From positions 2,666,001-2,730,000 of the forward strand of contig NZ_CP025012.1 of the NCBI RefSeq assembly GCF_002953715.1: DNA of 64,000 nt, read 5' to 3'. The first letter of the stretch is position 1; each line of letters starts with the position of its first letter. The position numbers were made by a program, and so were the translations under genes. A model generated the notes under the pieces. The model had not been told where the DNA came from, did not search any database, and saw nothing but the letters and a program-made list of their open reading frames with translations. Shown one piece after another: positions 54,380-63,913 of this stretch. Source of the stretch: Rhizobium leguminosarum. GTDB lineage: Bacteria; Pseudomonadota; Alphaproteobacteria; Rhizobiales; Rhizobiaceae.

Positions 54380-55548
54380 GCCTGCTTCCCCTGCCCTTCA
54401 CTGTTCATTTCGATCCGACAAATCAGGAGCTGTTGCTGTCTGGCAAGATGCGGCCCGAAAGCGCCGCTGAGATCGCCGATGCCCTCAAGCTGGTGCAGCA
54501 AAGTTTGGAAAAATACAGCGGGGTCATCTACCTCAATGTCAAACGTCTGACGCACATCAACATGACTGCCTTCGCCACTCTGTCCGATATCCTCACGGCA
54601 AGCTGCCGGACCAGGCCGGAGCGGAAGATTGTCATCATCACGTCGAGTGTGGTGGCATGGTCGACCTCTTTGTTCGAGACGCTGGCGGCATCACAACCAA
54701 ACTTGTCGGTTGAAGTCTACGATTCGGCATTTTATCCGGGCCAGAGCTTTGTCGAGGACGAGACTTTCATCCCCATTCTGCGCACCCAGACGAAAATGAC
54801 ATGGAGGCACGAACGTGAACTGTTGCCTCACCACGGCCTGCGCAACGGTCTTGTCATTGCGGATATCTGTTGCGGAATTGGTGATTTCGCGGCCTTGGTT
54901 CAAAGGGAATTCAAACCGGCACGCCTTGTCGCGCTGGATCATTCCGTGCGCAGCCTCGAATATGCTCGCAGGGTCGCTGCCGACTTCGATCTACAGGGAA
55001 TCGAGTACACCTATGGTGACGCCTCCCAAATGCTGCTGCGAGACAATCAATTTGACTTTGTGACCTGCCGACATTCGCTGCAGATTTTCAACCGTCCCGA
55101 GATGCTGCTGCGGGAGCTCTATCGCATCTGCAAGCCTGGCGGCCGTGTCTACATCACGAACGAAAAAAATTCGCATTGCCTGGGCGAACCACATGCTGAA
55201 ACAATAAGATGGACTTACGAGGAGGTCGCCAAACTGTTCAGGTACTTCGACATGGATGTCGAGATGGGGCCGAAAAGCCGCCATCTCCTCGCCGACGCGG
55301 GGTTCGATAGTATCAGGGTCGATTCCTTTATGGTCACGAACCTGGACGAGGATCCCCAAGACTTCGCAGACATCATCGAAGCTTGGGAAAATGTCTACGC
55401 AGGTGAGATGGCCGTTCGAAGGGGTGACTCATTGGATTTCATTCGCAGGTTCCGGCAGGGATTCAAAGATCATGTCTTTGCTGCTCTTCACCCTAAGGGT
55501 TATGCAGGCTGGCCGATCTGGGCAGCTTCCGGCCGAAAGCCGCTGTGA
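54376..55548 (+). CDS. STAS-like domain fused to SAM methyltransferase
   Basis: A 390-residue fusion. Residues 1-125 resemble a STAS/anti-sigma-antagonist fold (FTVHFDPTNQELLLSGKM; VIYLNVKRLTHINMTAFATL). Residues ~135-385 are a class I methyltransferase with motif I IADICCGIGDFAAL (Asp163), ALDHSVRSLEYAR and YRICKPGGRVYIT, similar to UbiE-type enzymes. A STAS domain joined to a methyltransferase is unusual. It is sandwiched between kinase-like and phosphatase genes and shares overlaps with both. Confidence 0.82.
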   Translation: MSLLPLPFTVHFDPTNQELLLSGKMRPESAAEIADALKLVQQSLEKYSGVIYLNVKRLTHINMTAFATLSDILTASCRTRPERKIVIITSSVVAWSTSLFETLAASQPNLSVEVYDSAFYPGQSFVEDETFIPILRTQTKMTWRHERELLPHHGLRNGLVIADICCGIGDFAALVQREFKPARLVALDHSVRSLEYARRVAADFDLQGIEYTYGDASQMLLRDNQFDFVTCRHSLQIFNRPEMLLRELYRICKPGGRVYITNEKNSHCLGEPHAETIRWTYEEVAKLFRYFDMDVEMGPKSRHLLADAGFDSIRVDSFMVTNLDEDPQDFADIIEAWENVYAGEMAVRRGDSLDFIRRFRQGFKDHVFAALHPKGYAGWPIWAASGRKPL

Positions 55549-57908
55549 TGGACAGAAGCTCATCGAAAAGACCGGCAAGACTAGGTTCGTTTCGGGCAAA
55601 GTTCATCTTGGTTGTCGGTGGAGCTGTCCTCTTTGATCTGCTGGTCAGCGGCGGACTAGCACTTTGGAATGTTCAGAGGCTGTCGCGCGACGCCACCCTC
55701 GAAGTCGGACAGGGTCTGGAAGCAGCAAGCCAGGAATACATCCGCACATATGCCGATTCCACCGCAGCCCAGGTGAGTTTGCTCCTGCGGCAGGTTCATA
55801 GCGACGTCGGCACCTTGGCAGGTGTGCTCCAGGCGCAAATCGACGATCCCGAGCGTAATTCCGATGTCGGCGCGGCGATCGCGCGCACATCGCCTGGCAG
55901 CGTCAGCCTTGTTTACGACGAGAAGGGAAAATGGTCTCAGAACCTGCCCGGCTCCGCTTCGGTTGTGAGCGTCTGGGGTTACTTGCTTGGACCTGACCAT
56001 CGGCCGAAACCCGACATCCAGCGCGATCTAGAGACGAGCGCGGTTCTCGACATCGTTGCGCCGAGCCTGCTGCAGCACGGCGCTTCCAAGCTGCAGATGT
56101 ACTACATCGGACCGAAAGAACGGCCAATCTTCAGGACGGCGCCTTACACCGACCAGGCTCAGACCTTCGATCGCCTTTATTCGGGGCACAACGAAGCCGA
56201 TTTCTGGGACTTCTTTTTCCCCGGGCTTTACGAGTCCTGGCAGAGCTGGGCCAAGGACGCGAAAACGCGGTCGGTCGCCGACGATATCACGCAGACCGCT
56301 CCATATACCGATGCCATTACCGGAAAGCTGATCGTCAGTTTCTTTCATCCATTGTGGACAGCCGACCGGCAGGATGTCGCCGGGACGGCCGGCGCGGACA
56401 TCACACTCGACCAGCTCGCGCAGATTGTTGAGAATGTGAAAGTGGCCCAGTCCGGCTTTGGATTTCTCGCAATGTCCGACGGAAACGTTGTGGCGATCAA
56501 CAGCACAGGAGAAAAAACCCTCGGTCTGCGTTCTGCGAGCGATGCGAGCGGAGCCAGCGCCTTGACCGGCCTGGAGCGCTCCCTAAAGGGAAGCTCCCAG
56601 CCTGCCATCGCCAAACTGGCTCTTGACCGAGAACAGGGCATTCAGCACCTGCTGTTGCAGCAGGACGGCAACGAGGTCCCCTATATCGCTATCGTCAAGA
56701 AACTGCCGGCGACCAATCTCTGGGTCAGTGGCCCGGTTCGGCAAGAGGCGATGTTGCTGGGGGTGGTTGTGCCCGAGCGAGAAATCGATGCCTCGCTCTA
56801 TGCGGCCCAGGCCAAGATTTCCGAAGCGACGAACCGGATCGTGCTCTACCAAATTCTGGCGATCCTGATGTCCCTGCTGATCGTGACGATCGCGGTCTTT
56901 GCGGCCTCGAAACGAATAACCAGCGGAATCAGCGCCCTGGCAGGGGCCGCCAAACGGATTCAGGCGAAGGATTATTCCGTCAGAGTGGCCATCACAAGCA
57001 GGGACGAAGTCGGTGAGGCCGGTGAAGCCTTCAATCGCATGGCCGAAGAGATCAGCTATCACACCGAAAATCTCGAGCAGCTCGTCGAAGAGCGAACCGC
57101 TCAAATCGAAGATGCAAAGGAAGAGATTTCGACCCTGAACGCGCAGCTCCAGCGTGAAAATCGACGTCTCGGAACAGAGCTGGCCGTCGCCGAGAGAATC
57201 CAGCTCATGGTTCTTCCGCTGCATCAGGAGCTTGAGGAGTTTCAGGCCCTCGAGATCGCAGCCTATATGAGACCGGCGGAAGAAGTCGGCGGCGATTATT
57301 ATGACGTGTTGAAAAGCGGAAATCGGTTGAAGATTGGCATCGGCGACGTCACCGGACACGGGCTCGAAAGCGGCGTCTTGATGTTGATGGTTCAGTCCGT
57401 CGCCCGCGCCCTGCAGGAAGCCGGAAACACCGATGCAGTCAAATTTCTCACAGACCTGAACAGCGCCCTGTTTAAAAACATAGTGAGGACGAAAATCGAT
57501 AAGCATCTCACTCTGGCGTTTCTTGACTACGATGGAAAAGAGATGATCCTGTCGGGACAACACGAGGAAGTTGTCGTCGTGCGGGCGAACGGCAAGGTCG
57601 AGCGCATAGACACCATGGATTTGGGCATACCGATCGGGCTGGAAGCCGATATTTCTGCCTTCATTAAAACCCGTGAAATAGCGTTCGAGAAGGGGGACCT
57701 CATACTCCTGCATACGGACGGCGTAACAGAAGCCGAAAACGACGCGGGAGAACTGTTCGGCATCGAACGTCTGTGCCGCGAAGCACTTCGCCTGAAGGAT
57801 CAGAGCGCTGAGAAAGTCGTTTCCGGAATTATAGCGACATTAATGCTCTTTATCGGATCGCAGAAGATTTACGACGACATCACGCTTCTCGCAGTGCGAC
57901 ATAGGTGA
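55548..57908 (+). CDS. Membrane SpoIIE/PP2C-type serine phosphatase with dCache-like sensor and HAMP
   Basis: A 786-residue receptor. It has a membrane span near residues 18-42 and a ~360-residue periplasmic dCache-like domain. A second span near residue 430 leads to HAMP (ALAGAAKRIQAKDYSVRV), a coiled coil (NLEQLVEERTAQIEDAKEEI), then a PP2C-type SpoIIE domain. Metal-binding residues are present: EVGGDYYD (Asp583), GIGDVTGHG, HTDGVTEAEN (Asp724) and YDDITLL (Asp776/777). It should dephosphorylate a STAS partner in response to an outside signal. Its ATG shares one base with the previous stop. Confidence 0.9.
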   Translation: MDRSSSKRPARLGSFRAKFILVVGGAVLFDLLVSGGLALWNVQRLSRDATLEVGQGLEAASQEYIRTYADSTAAQVSLLLRQVHSDVGTLAGVLQAQIDDPERNSDVGAAIARTSPGSVSLVYDEKGKWSQNLPGSASVVSVWGYLLGPDHRPKPDIQRDLETSAVLDIVAPSLLQHGASKLQMYYIGPKERPIFRTAPYTDQAQTFDRLYSGHNEADFWDFFFPGLYESWQSWAKDAKTRSVADDITQTAPYTDAITGKLIVSFFHPLWTADRQDVAGTAGADITLDQLAQIVENVKVAQSGFGFLAMSDGNVVAINSTGEKTLGLRSASDASGASALTGLERSLKGSSQPAIAKLALDREQGIQHLLLQQDGNEVPYIAIVKKLPATNLWVSGPVRQEAMLLGVVVPEREIDASLYAAQAKISEATNRIVLYQILAILMSLLIVTIAVFAASKRITSGISALAGAAKRIQAKDYSVRVAITSRDEVGEAGEAFNRMAEEISYHTENLEQLVEERTAQIEDAKEEISTLNAQLQRENRRLGTELAVAERIQLMVLPLHQELEEFQALEIAAYMRPAEEVGGDYYDVLKSGNRLKIGIGDVTGHGLESGVLMLMVQSVARALQEAGNTDAVKFLTDLNSALFKNIVRTKIDKHLTLAFLDYDGKEMILSGQHEEVVVVRANGKVERIDTMDLGIPIGLEADISAFIKTREIAFEKGDLILLHTDGVTEAENDAGELFGIERLCREALRLKDQSAEKVVSGIIATLMLFIGSQKIYDDITLLAVRHR

Positions 57909-57911
57909 GAC

Positions 57912-58472
57912 ATGACGCCAACGGTATACGGTATGGAATCTCTGGCGGGCATAAGCCTGGGTTCGGGCACTCGCCTCACGTTAAGCGATGGACCGCTTCA
58001 GCTTGGATGGAAGCACTCAGGAATGACTGCGGACTTCATAGCGGAAGTCATGGCCCTGCCCTATTCACGGTCAAGGAAAGACTACGTGCAGGCGCATCAT
58101 GACATCGGATATCTCAGCAATGAGTTGATCGAAAATGCCGTTAAGTTTCGACAGCCTGGGGAGATCCTCATTGAAGCCGGCATATTCGACGGAACCTTTT
58201 TAATAAGGGTCAAGAACACGATCGATGGCGTGACATCATCTCGCTTTCAGCAACTGCTGGATCGCCTTCAGTCGAAGGATCCGGGGGAACTTCTTCTTGA
58301 GCAAATCGAAACCAATGCCATATCGGCAGCAAGCGGTTCGGGCTTGGGCTTGCTCACTCTTCTGAGCGACTACGACGCAAAAATGGCATGGGCATTCGAA
58401 GGGAATAATGATCAGCGTATCGTACTGACGACGACTGCAGCTGTGGCGATGCCGCCCTCCTCCAATCTGTGA
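57912..58472 (+). CDS. HATPase-like kinase/anti-sigma-type protein (slr1658-like)
   Basis: A 186-residue protein with an N-box-like YLSNELIENAVKF (Asn75) and a late glycine loop AASGSGLGLLTLLSDY, as in SiaB/slr1658-type or anti-sigma kinases. It starts three bases after the phosphatase stop. It is the probable kinase for the STAS protein encoded next. Confidence 0.75.
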   Translation: MTPTVYGMESLAGISLGSGTRLTLSDGPLQLGWKHSGMTADFIAEVMALPYSRSRKDYVQAHHDIGYLSNELIENAVKFRQPGEILIEAGIFDGTFLIRVKNTIDGVTSSRFQQLLDRLQSKDPGELLLEQIETNAISAASGSGLGLLTLLSDYDAKMAWAFEGNNDQRIVLTTTAAVAMPPSSNL

Positions 58473-58479
58473 GCGAAGA

Positions 58480-58818
58480 ATGGAAATCAGCGACGAAAAC
58501 TTCCGCGTATGGGATGAGAAAAACGAGGTGTATTTCGATGGCGTATTCCGGCTGGCGGGACCGGACGCCTATGCGCCGATTTACTCATTGGTATTCGGCC
58601 TGCTCCATGAGGGGCACAAACAGGTGACGTTCAACCTGACGGGTCTCGAATTCCTCAATTCCTCTGGCATAAATCTCTTGGCTAAGCTGACTATTGAAGC
58701 CAGAAAGATGGGCGACCTCCTGCTCGTTGTCAAAGGCACCAATCAATATCCTTGGCAAGCGAAGTCCCTCCCGAATCTCAAGAAACTACACCCGCTTCTC
58801 GATTTGCGCTTGGCATGA
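58480..58818 (+). CDS. Stand-alone STAS protein (slr1659-like)
   Basis: A 112-residue STAS-domain protein. The conserved phospho-loop reads LEFLNSSGINLL, with candidate phosphoserines at residues 61 and 62. It is the likely substrate of the kinase-like and phosphatase proteins of this operon. It ends the operon. Confidence 0.82.
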   Translation: MEISDENFRVWDEKNEVYFDGVFRLAGPDAYAPIYSLVFGLLHEGHKQVTFNLTGLEFLNSSGINLLAKLTIEARKMGDLLLVVKGTNQYPWQAKSLPNLKKLHPLLDLRLA

Positions 58819-58982
58819 TCCTCTTTCGGGGGGGAAGAGCCAATTCACACCTCGACGCGCCATCATAAATCGAAGTCAACGCCACCAGCCGCCGGATTTG
58901 AGCAGCATCCTTCGGCTTCTTCGCCATCCCCCGCAGCGCCGGCCCGTCGTGATGGCGTTCCCCGCGGCCCGCTCGGCAGCCC

Positions 58983-59420
58983 TCAGACGCTGCTGAGGAG
59001 GAGACTGGTCTCGCTGTTTGCGACACCGTCGATCATGCGCACCTCGCGCAGAACCCGGTCGAAGTCGGCAAGGCTTGCGGCCCGGATATCGGCGACAAGG
59101 TCCCAGTTGCCGTTGGTCGTGTGCAGCGCTGAAATCTCCGTCAGGCCACGGAGCTTTCGTATGACCTGGGTCGTCGATTTGCCGACAACCTCGACCATCA
59201 TCACGGCACGCACGGCATTGACGTCGTAGTCCTCCCGCACCCGGACGGTGAAGCCGAGCAGCGTACCCGTCTCGATCAGGCGATCCAGCCGGTTCTGAAC
59301 TGTGCCGCGTGCGACGCCGAGTGCATCGGAAAGCTTGCTTAAGGAAGCGCGCCCATCGGCGCGGAGGTGAGCGATAATCCGGCGATCCAGATCGTCGGGT
59401 GCGTATTTCGCGATGGTCAT
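58983..59420 (-). CDS. Lrp/AsnC-family regulator
   Basis: A 145-residue regulator with N-terminal helix-turn-helix (DLDRRIIAHLRADGRASLSK; LGVARGTVQNRLDRL) and a ligand-binding RAM domain (VRAVMMVEVVGKSTTQVIRK). AAGGAGG precedes the ATG at 59420. It is divergent from the ornithine cyclodeaminase operon and probably regulates it with an amino acid effector. Confidence 0.9.
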   Translation of the reverse strand: MTIAKYAPDDLDRRIIAHLRADGRASLSKLSDALGVARGTVQNRLDRLIETGTLLGFTVRVREDYDVNAVRAVMMVEVVGKSTTQVIRKLRGLTEISALHTTNGNWDLVADIRAASLADFDRVLREVRMIDGVANSETSLLLSSV

Positions 59421-59559
59421 ATTGCCTCCTTGATAAATTCGCGCAAATGGGCTGAACGAATTGTACAATTTCCTGCCGGAATTAGCACAGGTTTGAGCTT
59501 TCGGCCAACATGTGGGGCGGTTAGTCTTTCTCCTCGAGCATATGCAGGAGGAACTCAGC

Positions 59560-60615
59560 ATGTCGTCGCCCCTTCCATCGGAAAAAGCTCTCGTACCCTT
59601 CGTCAGCGTCGAGAACATGATGCGTCTTGTCCACCATATCGGCATCGAAACCGTTTTGACCGAACTTACCGACGTCATCGAGGCGGATTTTCGCCGCTGG
59701 GGATCCTTCGACAAAACCCCGCGCGTTGCCTCTCACTCCGGCGAAGGTGTGATCGAGCTGATGCCGACCTCGGACGGCGAAATCTACAGCTTCAAATATG
59801 TGAACGGCCATCCGAAGAACATGGCGCAAGGCCTGCAGACCGTGACGGCTTTCGGCCTTCTGGCGGAAGTTTCGACCGGCTATCCGGTGTTGCTCACCGA
59901 AATGACCCTGCTGACGGCGCTGAGAACCGCCGCGACTTCAGCCATGGCCGCGCGGCACCTCGCACCCAGGGGTGCCCGCACGATGGCCATGATCGGCAAT
60001 GGCGCCCAGGCGGAATTCCAGGCGCTTGCCATGAAAGCCGTCTGCGGCATCGATCACATCAGGCTCTACGACATCGACCCGCTGGCGACGGAAAAGATGG
60101 TCCGCAACCTTACAGGCACGGGGCTGATGGTGACCGCCTGCAGCTCGTCCCAATCGGCTATCGAAAATGCCGATATCATTACGACCTGCACCGCCGACAA
60201 GCAGTACGCGACGATCCTGACCGACAATATGGTTGGCTCCGGCGTCCACATCAATGCCATCGGCGGCGACTGCCCGGGCAAGACCGAGCTGCACCGCGAC
60301 ATCCTGTTGCGCGCCGACACCTTTGTCGAATATCCGCCACAGACCCGCATCGAGGGCGAGATCCAGCAGATGGATGCCGACTATCCCGTCACCGAACTCT
60401 GGCAGGTTGTGACGGGACAGGCGACCGGTCGCCGCGATGCCAGTCAAATCACCCTGTTCGACAGCGTCGGTTTCGCGATCGAGGATTTTTCCGCTCTTCG
60501 TTATGTCCGTGACAGGCTCAGGGGGACCGGGCTTTACCAGGACCTCGATATCATCGCCGATCCGGACGATCCGCGCGACCTGTTCGGCATGTTGCAGCGA
60601 GCAAGGCAGGCATAG
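59560..60615 (+). CDS. Ornithine cyclodeaminase family protein
   Basis: A 351-residue ornithine cyclodeaminase/mu-crystallin protein with the NAD-binding motif AMIGNGAQAEFQALA and the N-terminal active-site region (VTAFGLLAEVSTGYPVLLTEM). It turns ornithine into proline and ammonia. GGAGGA lies eight bases before the ATG at 59560. It is followed 8 bases later by the CtlX-type gene, so together they can route arginine-derived products to proline. Confidence 0.92.
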   Translation: MSSPLPSEKALVPFVSVENMMRLVHHIGIETVLTELTDVIEADFRRWGSFDKTPRVASHSGEGVIELMPTSDGEIYSFKYVNGHPKNMAQGLQTVTAFGLLAEVSTGYPVLLTEMTLLTALRTAATSAMAARHLAPRGARTMAMIGNGAQAEFQALAMKAVCGIDHIRLYDIDPLATEKMVRNLTGTGLMVTACSSSQSAIENADIITTCTADKQYATILTDNMVGSGVHINAIGGDCPGKTELHRDILLRADTFVEYPPQTRIEGEIQQMDADYPVTELWQVVTGQATGRRDASQITLFDSVGFAIEDFSALRYVRDRLRGTGLYQDLDIIADPDDPRDLFGMLQRARQA

Positions 60616-60623
60616 GAGCACGG

Positions 60624-61556
60624 ATGATGCCGAGACACGTCACATATTCCGTACAGGCGCCCACTGCAGTCGTCATGGTCCGGCCGCACCACTTCACCGT
60701 GAATACCGAGACCGCCATCGACAACCTGTTCCAGTCCAGCCCGGATACGACGGAAGACCTTTCAATGGCGGCCTATGACGAAATCACCCGGGCGGCCGAT
60801 GTGCTCAGAAGCCATGGCGTGAACGTGCATCTCTTCAACGACACCAGCACCGAGACGCCGGATTCGGTTTTTCCCAACAACTGGTTTTCCACCCATGCCG
60901 GCGGTCATGTGGCGATCTATCCGATGAAGGCCGTCAGTCGCCGGCGCGAGCGGCGCTACGACGTCATCGAAATGCTGAAGAGCCAGTATCGGGTGCAGGA
61001 GGTGATCGACTATTCGGGCATCGAGCCGGACGGACTGTTTCTCGAGGGCACCGGCGCCATGGTTCTCGATCACATCGATCGGGTGGCCTATGCCGTCCGC
61101 TCCGATCGCACCGATCCGATCGCGCTGGAACGCTTCTCGACCCACTTCAACTTCGAGCCGATGGTATTCGACGCACGCGATGGAAACGGCGTCGCCGTCT
61201 ATCACACCAATGTCCTGATGTGCATCGCCACCGACTTCGCCATGATCGGACTGGAGATGATGACCGATGCGGCAAGACGGCGGGAGGTCGTTCTAAGACT
61301 GGAGCGCTCCGGCCGCGGCGTCATCGCACTTACCAACGATCAGATCGCCTCTTTCGCCGGTAATGCTCTCGAACTCCAGGGAAAGGCGGGGCGCATCCTT
61401 GCGCTCTCAACCACGGCGCTTGCATCGCTGAACCGGGATCAACGCGGGACGATCGAAGAAAGTGCCGAACTGGTCGCGCTTGATATCCCTACCATCGAGC
61501 GCGCCGGTGGATCGGTCCGCTGCACGCTCGCAGGCATCCATCTGACGCCACGATGA
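60624..61556 (+). CDS. ctlX: CtlX-type citrulline/arginine hydrolase (amidinotransferase fold)
   Basis: A 310-residue protein of the guanidino-modifying superfamily with the N-terminal VRPHHFTVN, the core DSVFPNNWFSTHAGG, LEGTGAMVLD, VYHTNVLMC and the C-terminal catalytic Cys in GGSVRCTLAG. Members near CtlX hydrolyse citrulline to ornithine. The gene follows ornithine cyclodeaminase with no terminator, which fits a citrulline-ornithine-proline route. Confidence 0.88.
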   Translation: MMPRHVTYSVQAPTAVVMVRPHHFTVNTETAIDNLFQSSPDTTEDLSMAAYDEITRAADVLRSHGVNVHLFNDTSTETPDSVFPNNWFSTHAGGHVAIYPMKAVSRRRERRYDVIEMLKSQYRVQEVIDYSGIEPDGLFLEGTGAMVLDHIDRVAYAVRSDRTDPIALERFSTHFNFEPMVFDARDGNGVAVYHTNVLMCIATDFAMIGLEMMTDAARRREVVLRLERSGRGVIALTNDQIASFAGNALELQGKAGRILALSTTALASLNRDQRGTIEESAELVALDIPTIERAGGSVRCTLAGIHLTPR

Positions 61557-61711
61557 TTGCGTGATAGCGCTGGAAATTTTGCGACAGTCGTTTGACACTC
61601 TCGTGAAACTCAGCGAGGCATCTTGCATGAGGTCGACATCCTTTCGATAGCGGGCGCGCGGCCAAGTTTTTGACCTCGCAGATGGGGGAGGAAAATTTGG
61701 GGGGAACACGC

Positions 61712-63913
61712 ATGGGCCAAACCAGCCGCCAACAAGGAACCCGCAAAATTGCAAGCCTTGGCTTGGCGGCATGGGTGCTGCTGCTACCGATCGCACTGGT
61801 CTCTTTGGGGCTTTGGCAGACACAGCGTGCAGCCGAAACGCTTGAACATGCGCGCCGTTCTTCGGTCGAACTCTCGACGACCCTGGCTCAGGTGAAAAAC
61901 ATCGCGGCATCCGATCCAACAGCCATTCTGACCTTCCAGGGAGCGGGCGAGCCCACCTCCATTGCCGCCCTGGTCGCCGTTTCTCAAATCGAGGAAGCCC
62001 TTTCTCAAGCTGACGAGGAGCTGGAAATCTCCCAGATCCGTCGGCCACTGGTTTGGGGAACGATCGGCGGAGCCGGGCTTGCGTTTTTTGGCGGTGCGTT
62101 TGGACTGATGGCGGCCGGCATTTCCGGGATCCGCGCGCGCGCCTCCCAACGCCAACTGATCACGAGCTTTCAACGTCTGCGGTCGCTCCTTCCGTTCATT
62201 CTTGCGACCGTTGTGATCGGGTTTTCTATCGGCGTCATTTCGGCGACCCTCTTCGAAGCAGTCAGCATGGGCCTTTGGGCCGATTTCACCACGGGCAGTG
62301 CCAAGCTTTTCGCGGTCGCCGTCGTCCTCGCCGTCATCGCAGCCTACAGCGCCTTCATGGCGCTGCGCGGCTTGAAGAATGTCTTTGCCCTGTTCACACC
62401 CGAGCCGCTTGTCGCCTCGGGACGAGTCATCGAAGAAACGGAGGCTCCGAAACTTTGGCGTTTCGTGCGTAGCCTGGCCGAGCGGCAAAAGGCTTTGTTG
62501 CCTGACACGATCATCGTCGGCCTCAGCCAGGGCTTTTTCGTAACGGAGAGCCAGCTGCGTCTCTGGCCTGAGGACAGGCTGGTGACCGGACGGTCGCTCT
62601 ATCTGCCTGCGGCCTATCTTGATCTTCTCGACCAGGCCGAAATCGCGGCAATCATCGGCCATGAGCTCGCCCATTTTTCCGGCGAAGACACCACCTACAG
62701 CCAGCAGTTCACCCCGATTTATGCGGGCCTCTGGCGTGCTCTTGCAGCTCTTGGACGCGCCGACGGTGGTCGCTTCGTCCTGTATCCGGCGGTGAAGCTC
62801 GGCTTTCACGCCATGCAGCGGTTCGATCATGCCGTCGCGCACTGGAGCCGGCTGCGAGAATTCGATGCTGACCGTAGCGGCAGCCTGCTGGCGACGCCGG
62901 CGAACGCCGCCTCGGCTCTCATCCGCACGGGGACTATCGCTCCGGCCGTCGCCTATGTTCTTGATCGCGCATATGCCGGACCGGATGATAACGATTCCGA
63001 TGATGCCTGGCCTGACCTCGTCGCACAGACGACGGAACTGGTCACCACCAATGGATGGAGCGATCCGATGCCCCTCCTGGAAGATCGGCAACCGCACCCG
63101 ACCGACAGCCATCCGCCGACGATCCAGCGGATATCGGCCCTTGGCGTGGAAATTGGCGATAACCTCCTGCAACGAGCGATGCGTTCGCCGGAGCCTGGCG
63201 CTCGCTCCTTTGCGGACGATCTGTTTTCGAATTGGGCCGGACTATGTCGTCTGTTGAGCAGGGATTTCATCGATGACGCGCGCATGATGCGTGACCGGCG
63301 GCGCGAAGTGCTCGAAAAGGTGGTTGCCGGGGTCTCGCAGGAAACTGTTGTCTACGACAACATCAAGCCGATGATCTGGACGATGGTGATCGTCGCCATG
63401 ATCTTCGCCGGATTTGGCCTGACAGTCGTCTTTCTCAGCGGCCAATTGGGCCTCGGCTACGATGAATTCGCCCAGTCACTGATCGCCGCGATCACCGCCG
63501 TCGGCGCTGTCACCTCCCTTCTCTATGCGGCCTTTCTCTATCGGAGCGCGGCACGACCGCTCATGGTGCTGACCCCGGATGCATTGTTCGCCTCCAGACT
63601 GGACCAGCCGATTGCCTGGACGGATGTTGCCGGCTACGCGGTCCACGCATCGGGCCGTTTTGCCCTGCGCCTCTGGCTCAATCAGGATGCGCCACTGCCA
63701 AAAAAAGATTGGCGTGCGATCTATAGTAAAATCGACCGTCGGCAGCGCATCATCACCCTGGGTGCCTTGGGAATTAAAGGAATGAAGGCGGCCGATTTCA
63801 GCACACTCGTCGGCCGGTATCACGAAGCTGCCTACGCCCGACAGGAGCTCGCCGCCGCTACGTTGCACCCGTCCCGCGATGCGTCCGCAGACGAGACAGT
63901 CGGAAAACACTGA
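61712..63913 (+). CDS. Membrane M48-family zinc metalloprotease
   Basis: A 733-residue membrane protease. The zinc site is HELAH at residues 317-321 with a downstream Glu in REFDADRSG (residue 383). Hydrophobic segments lie near residues 13-35, 112-134, 165-190, 210-230, 551-575 and 590-612. The long C-terminal extension after the protease domain, ending in a soluble part, is longer than in typical HtpX. The ATG at 61712 follows GGGGGGAA; upstream frame sequence is not conserved-looking. It probably works in membrane protein quality control. Confidence 0.85.
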   Translation: MGQTSRQQGTRKIASLGLAAWVLLLPIALVSLGLWQTQRAAETLEHARRSSVELSTTLAQVKNIAASDPTAILTFQGAGEPTSIAALVAVSQIEEALSQADEELEISQIRRPLVWGTIGGAGLAFFGGAFGLMAAGISGIRARASQRQLITSFQRLRSLLPFILATVVIGFSIGVISATLFEAVSMGLWADFTTGSAKLFAVAVVLAVIAAYSAFMALRGLKNVFALFTPEPLVASGRVIEETEAPKLWRFVRSLAERQKALLPDTIIVGLSQGFFVTESQLRLWPEDRLVTGRSLYLPAAYLDLLDQAEIAAIIGHELAHFSGEDTTYSQQFTPIYAGLWRALAALGRADGGRFVLYPAVKLGFHAMQRFDHAVAHWSRLREFDADRSGSLLATPANAASALIRTGTIAPAVAYVLDRAYAGPDDNDSDDAWPDLVAQTTELVTTNGWSDPMPLLEDRQPHPTDSHPPTIQRISALGVEIGDNLLQRAMRSPEPGARSFADDLFSNWAGLCRLLSRDFIDDARMMRDRRREVLEKVVAGVSQETVVYDNIKPMIWTMVIVAMIFAGFGLTVVFLSGQLGLGYDEFAQSLIAAITAVGAVTSLLYAAFLYRSAARPLMVLTPDALFASRLDQPIAWTDVAGYAVHASGRFALRLWLNQDAPLPKKDWRAIYSKIDRRQRIITLGALGIKGMKAADFSTLVGRYHEAAYARQELAAATLHPSRDASADETVGKH

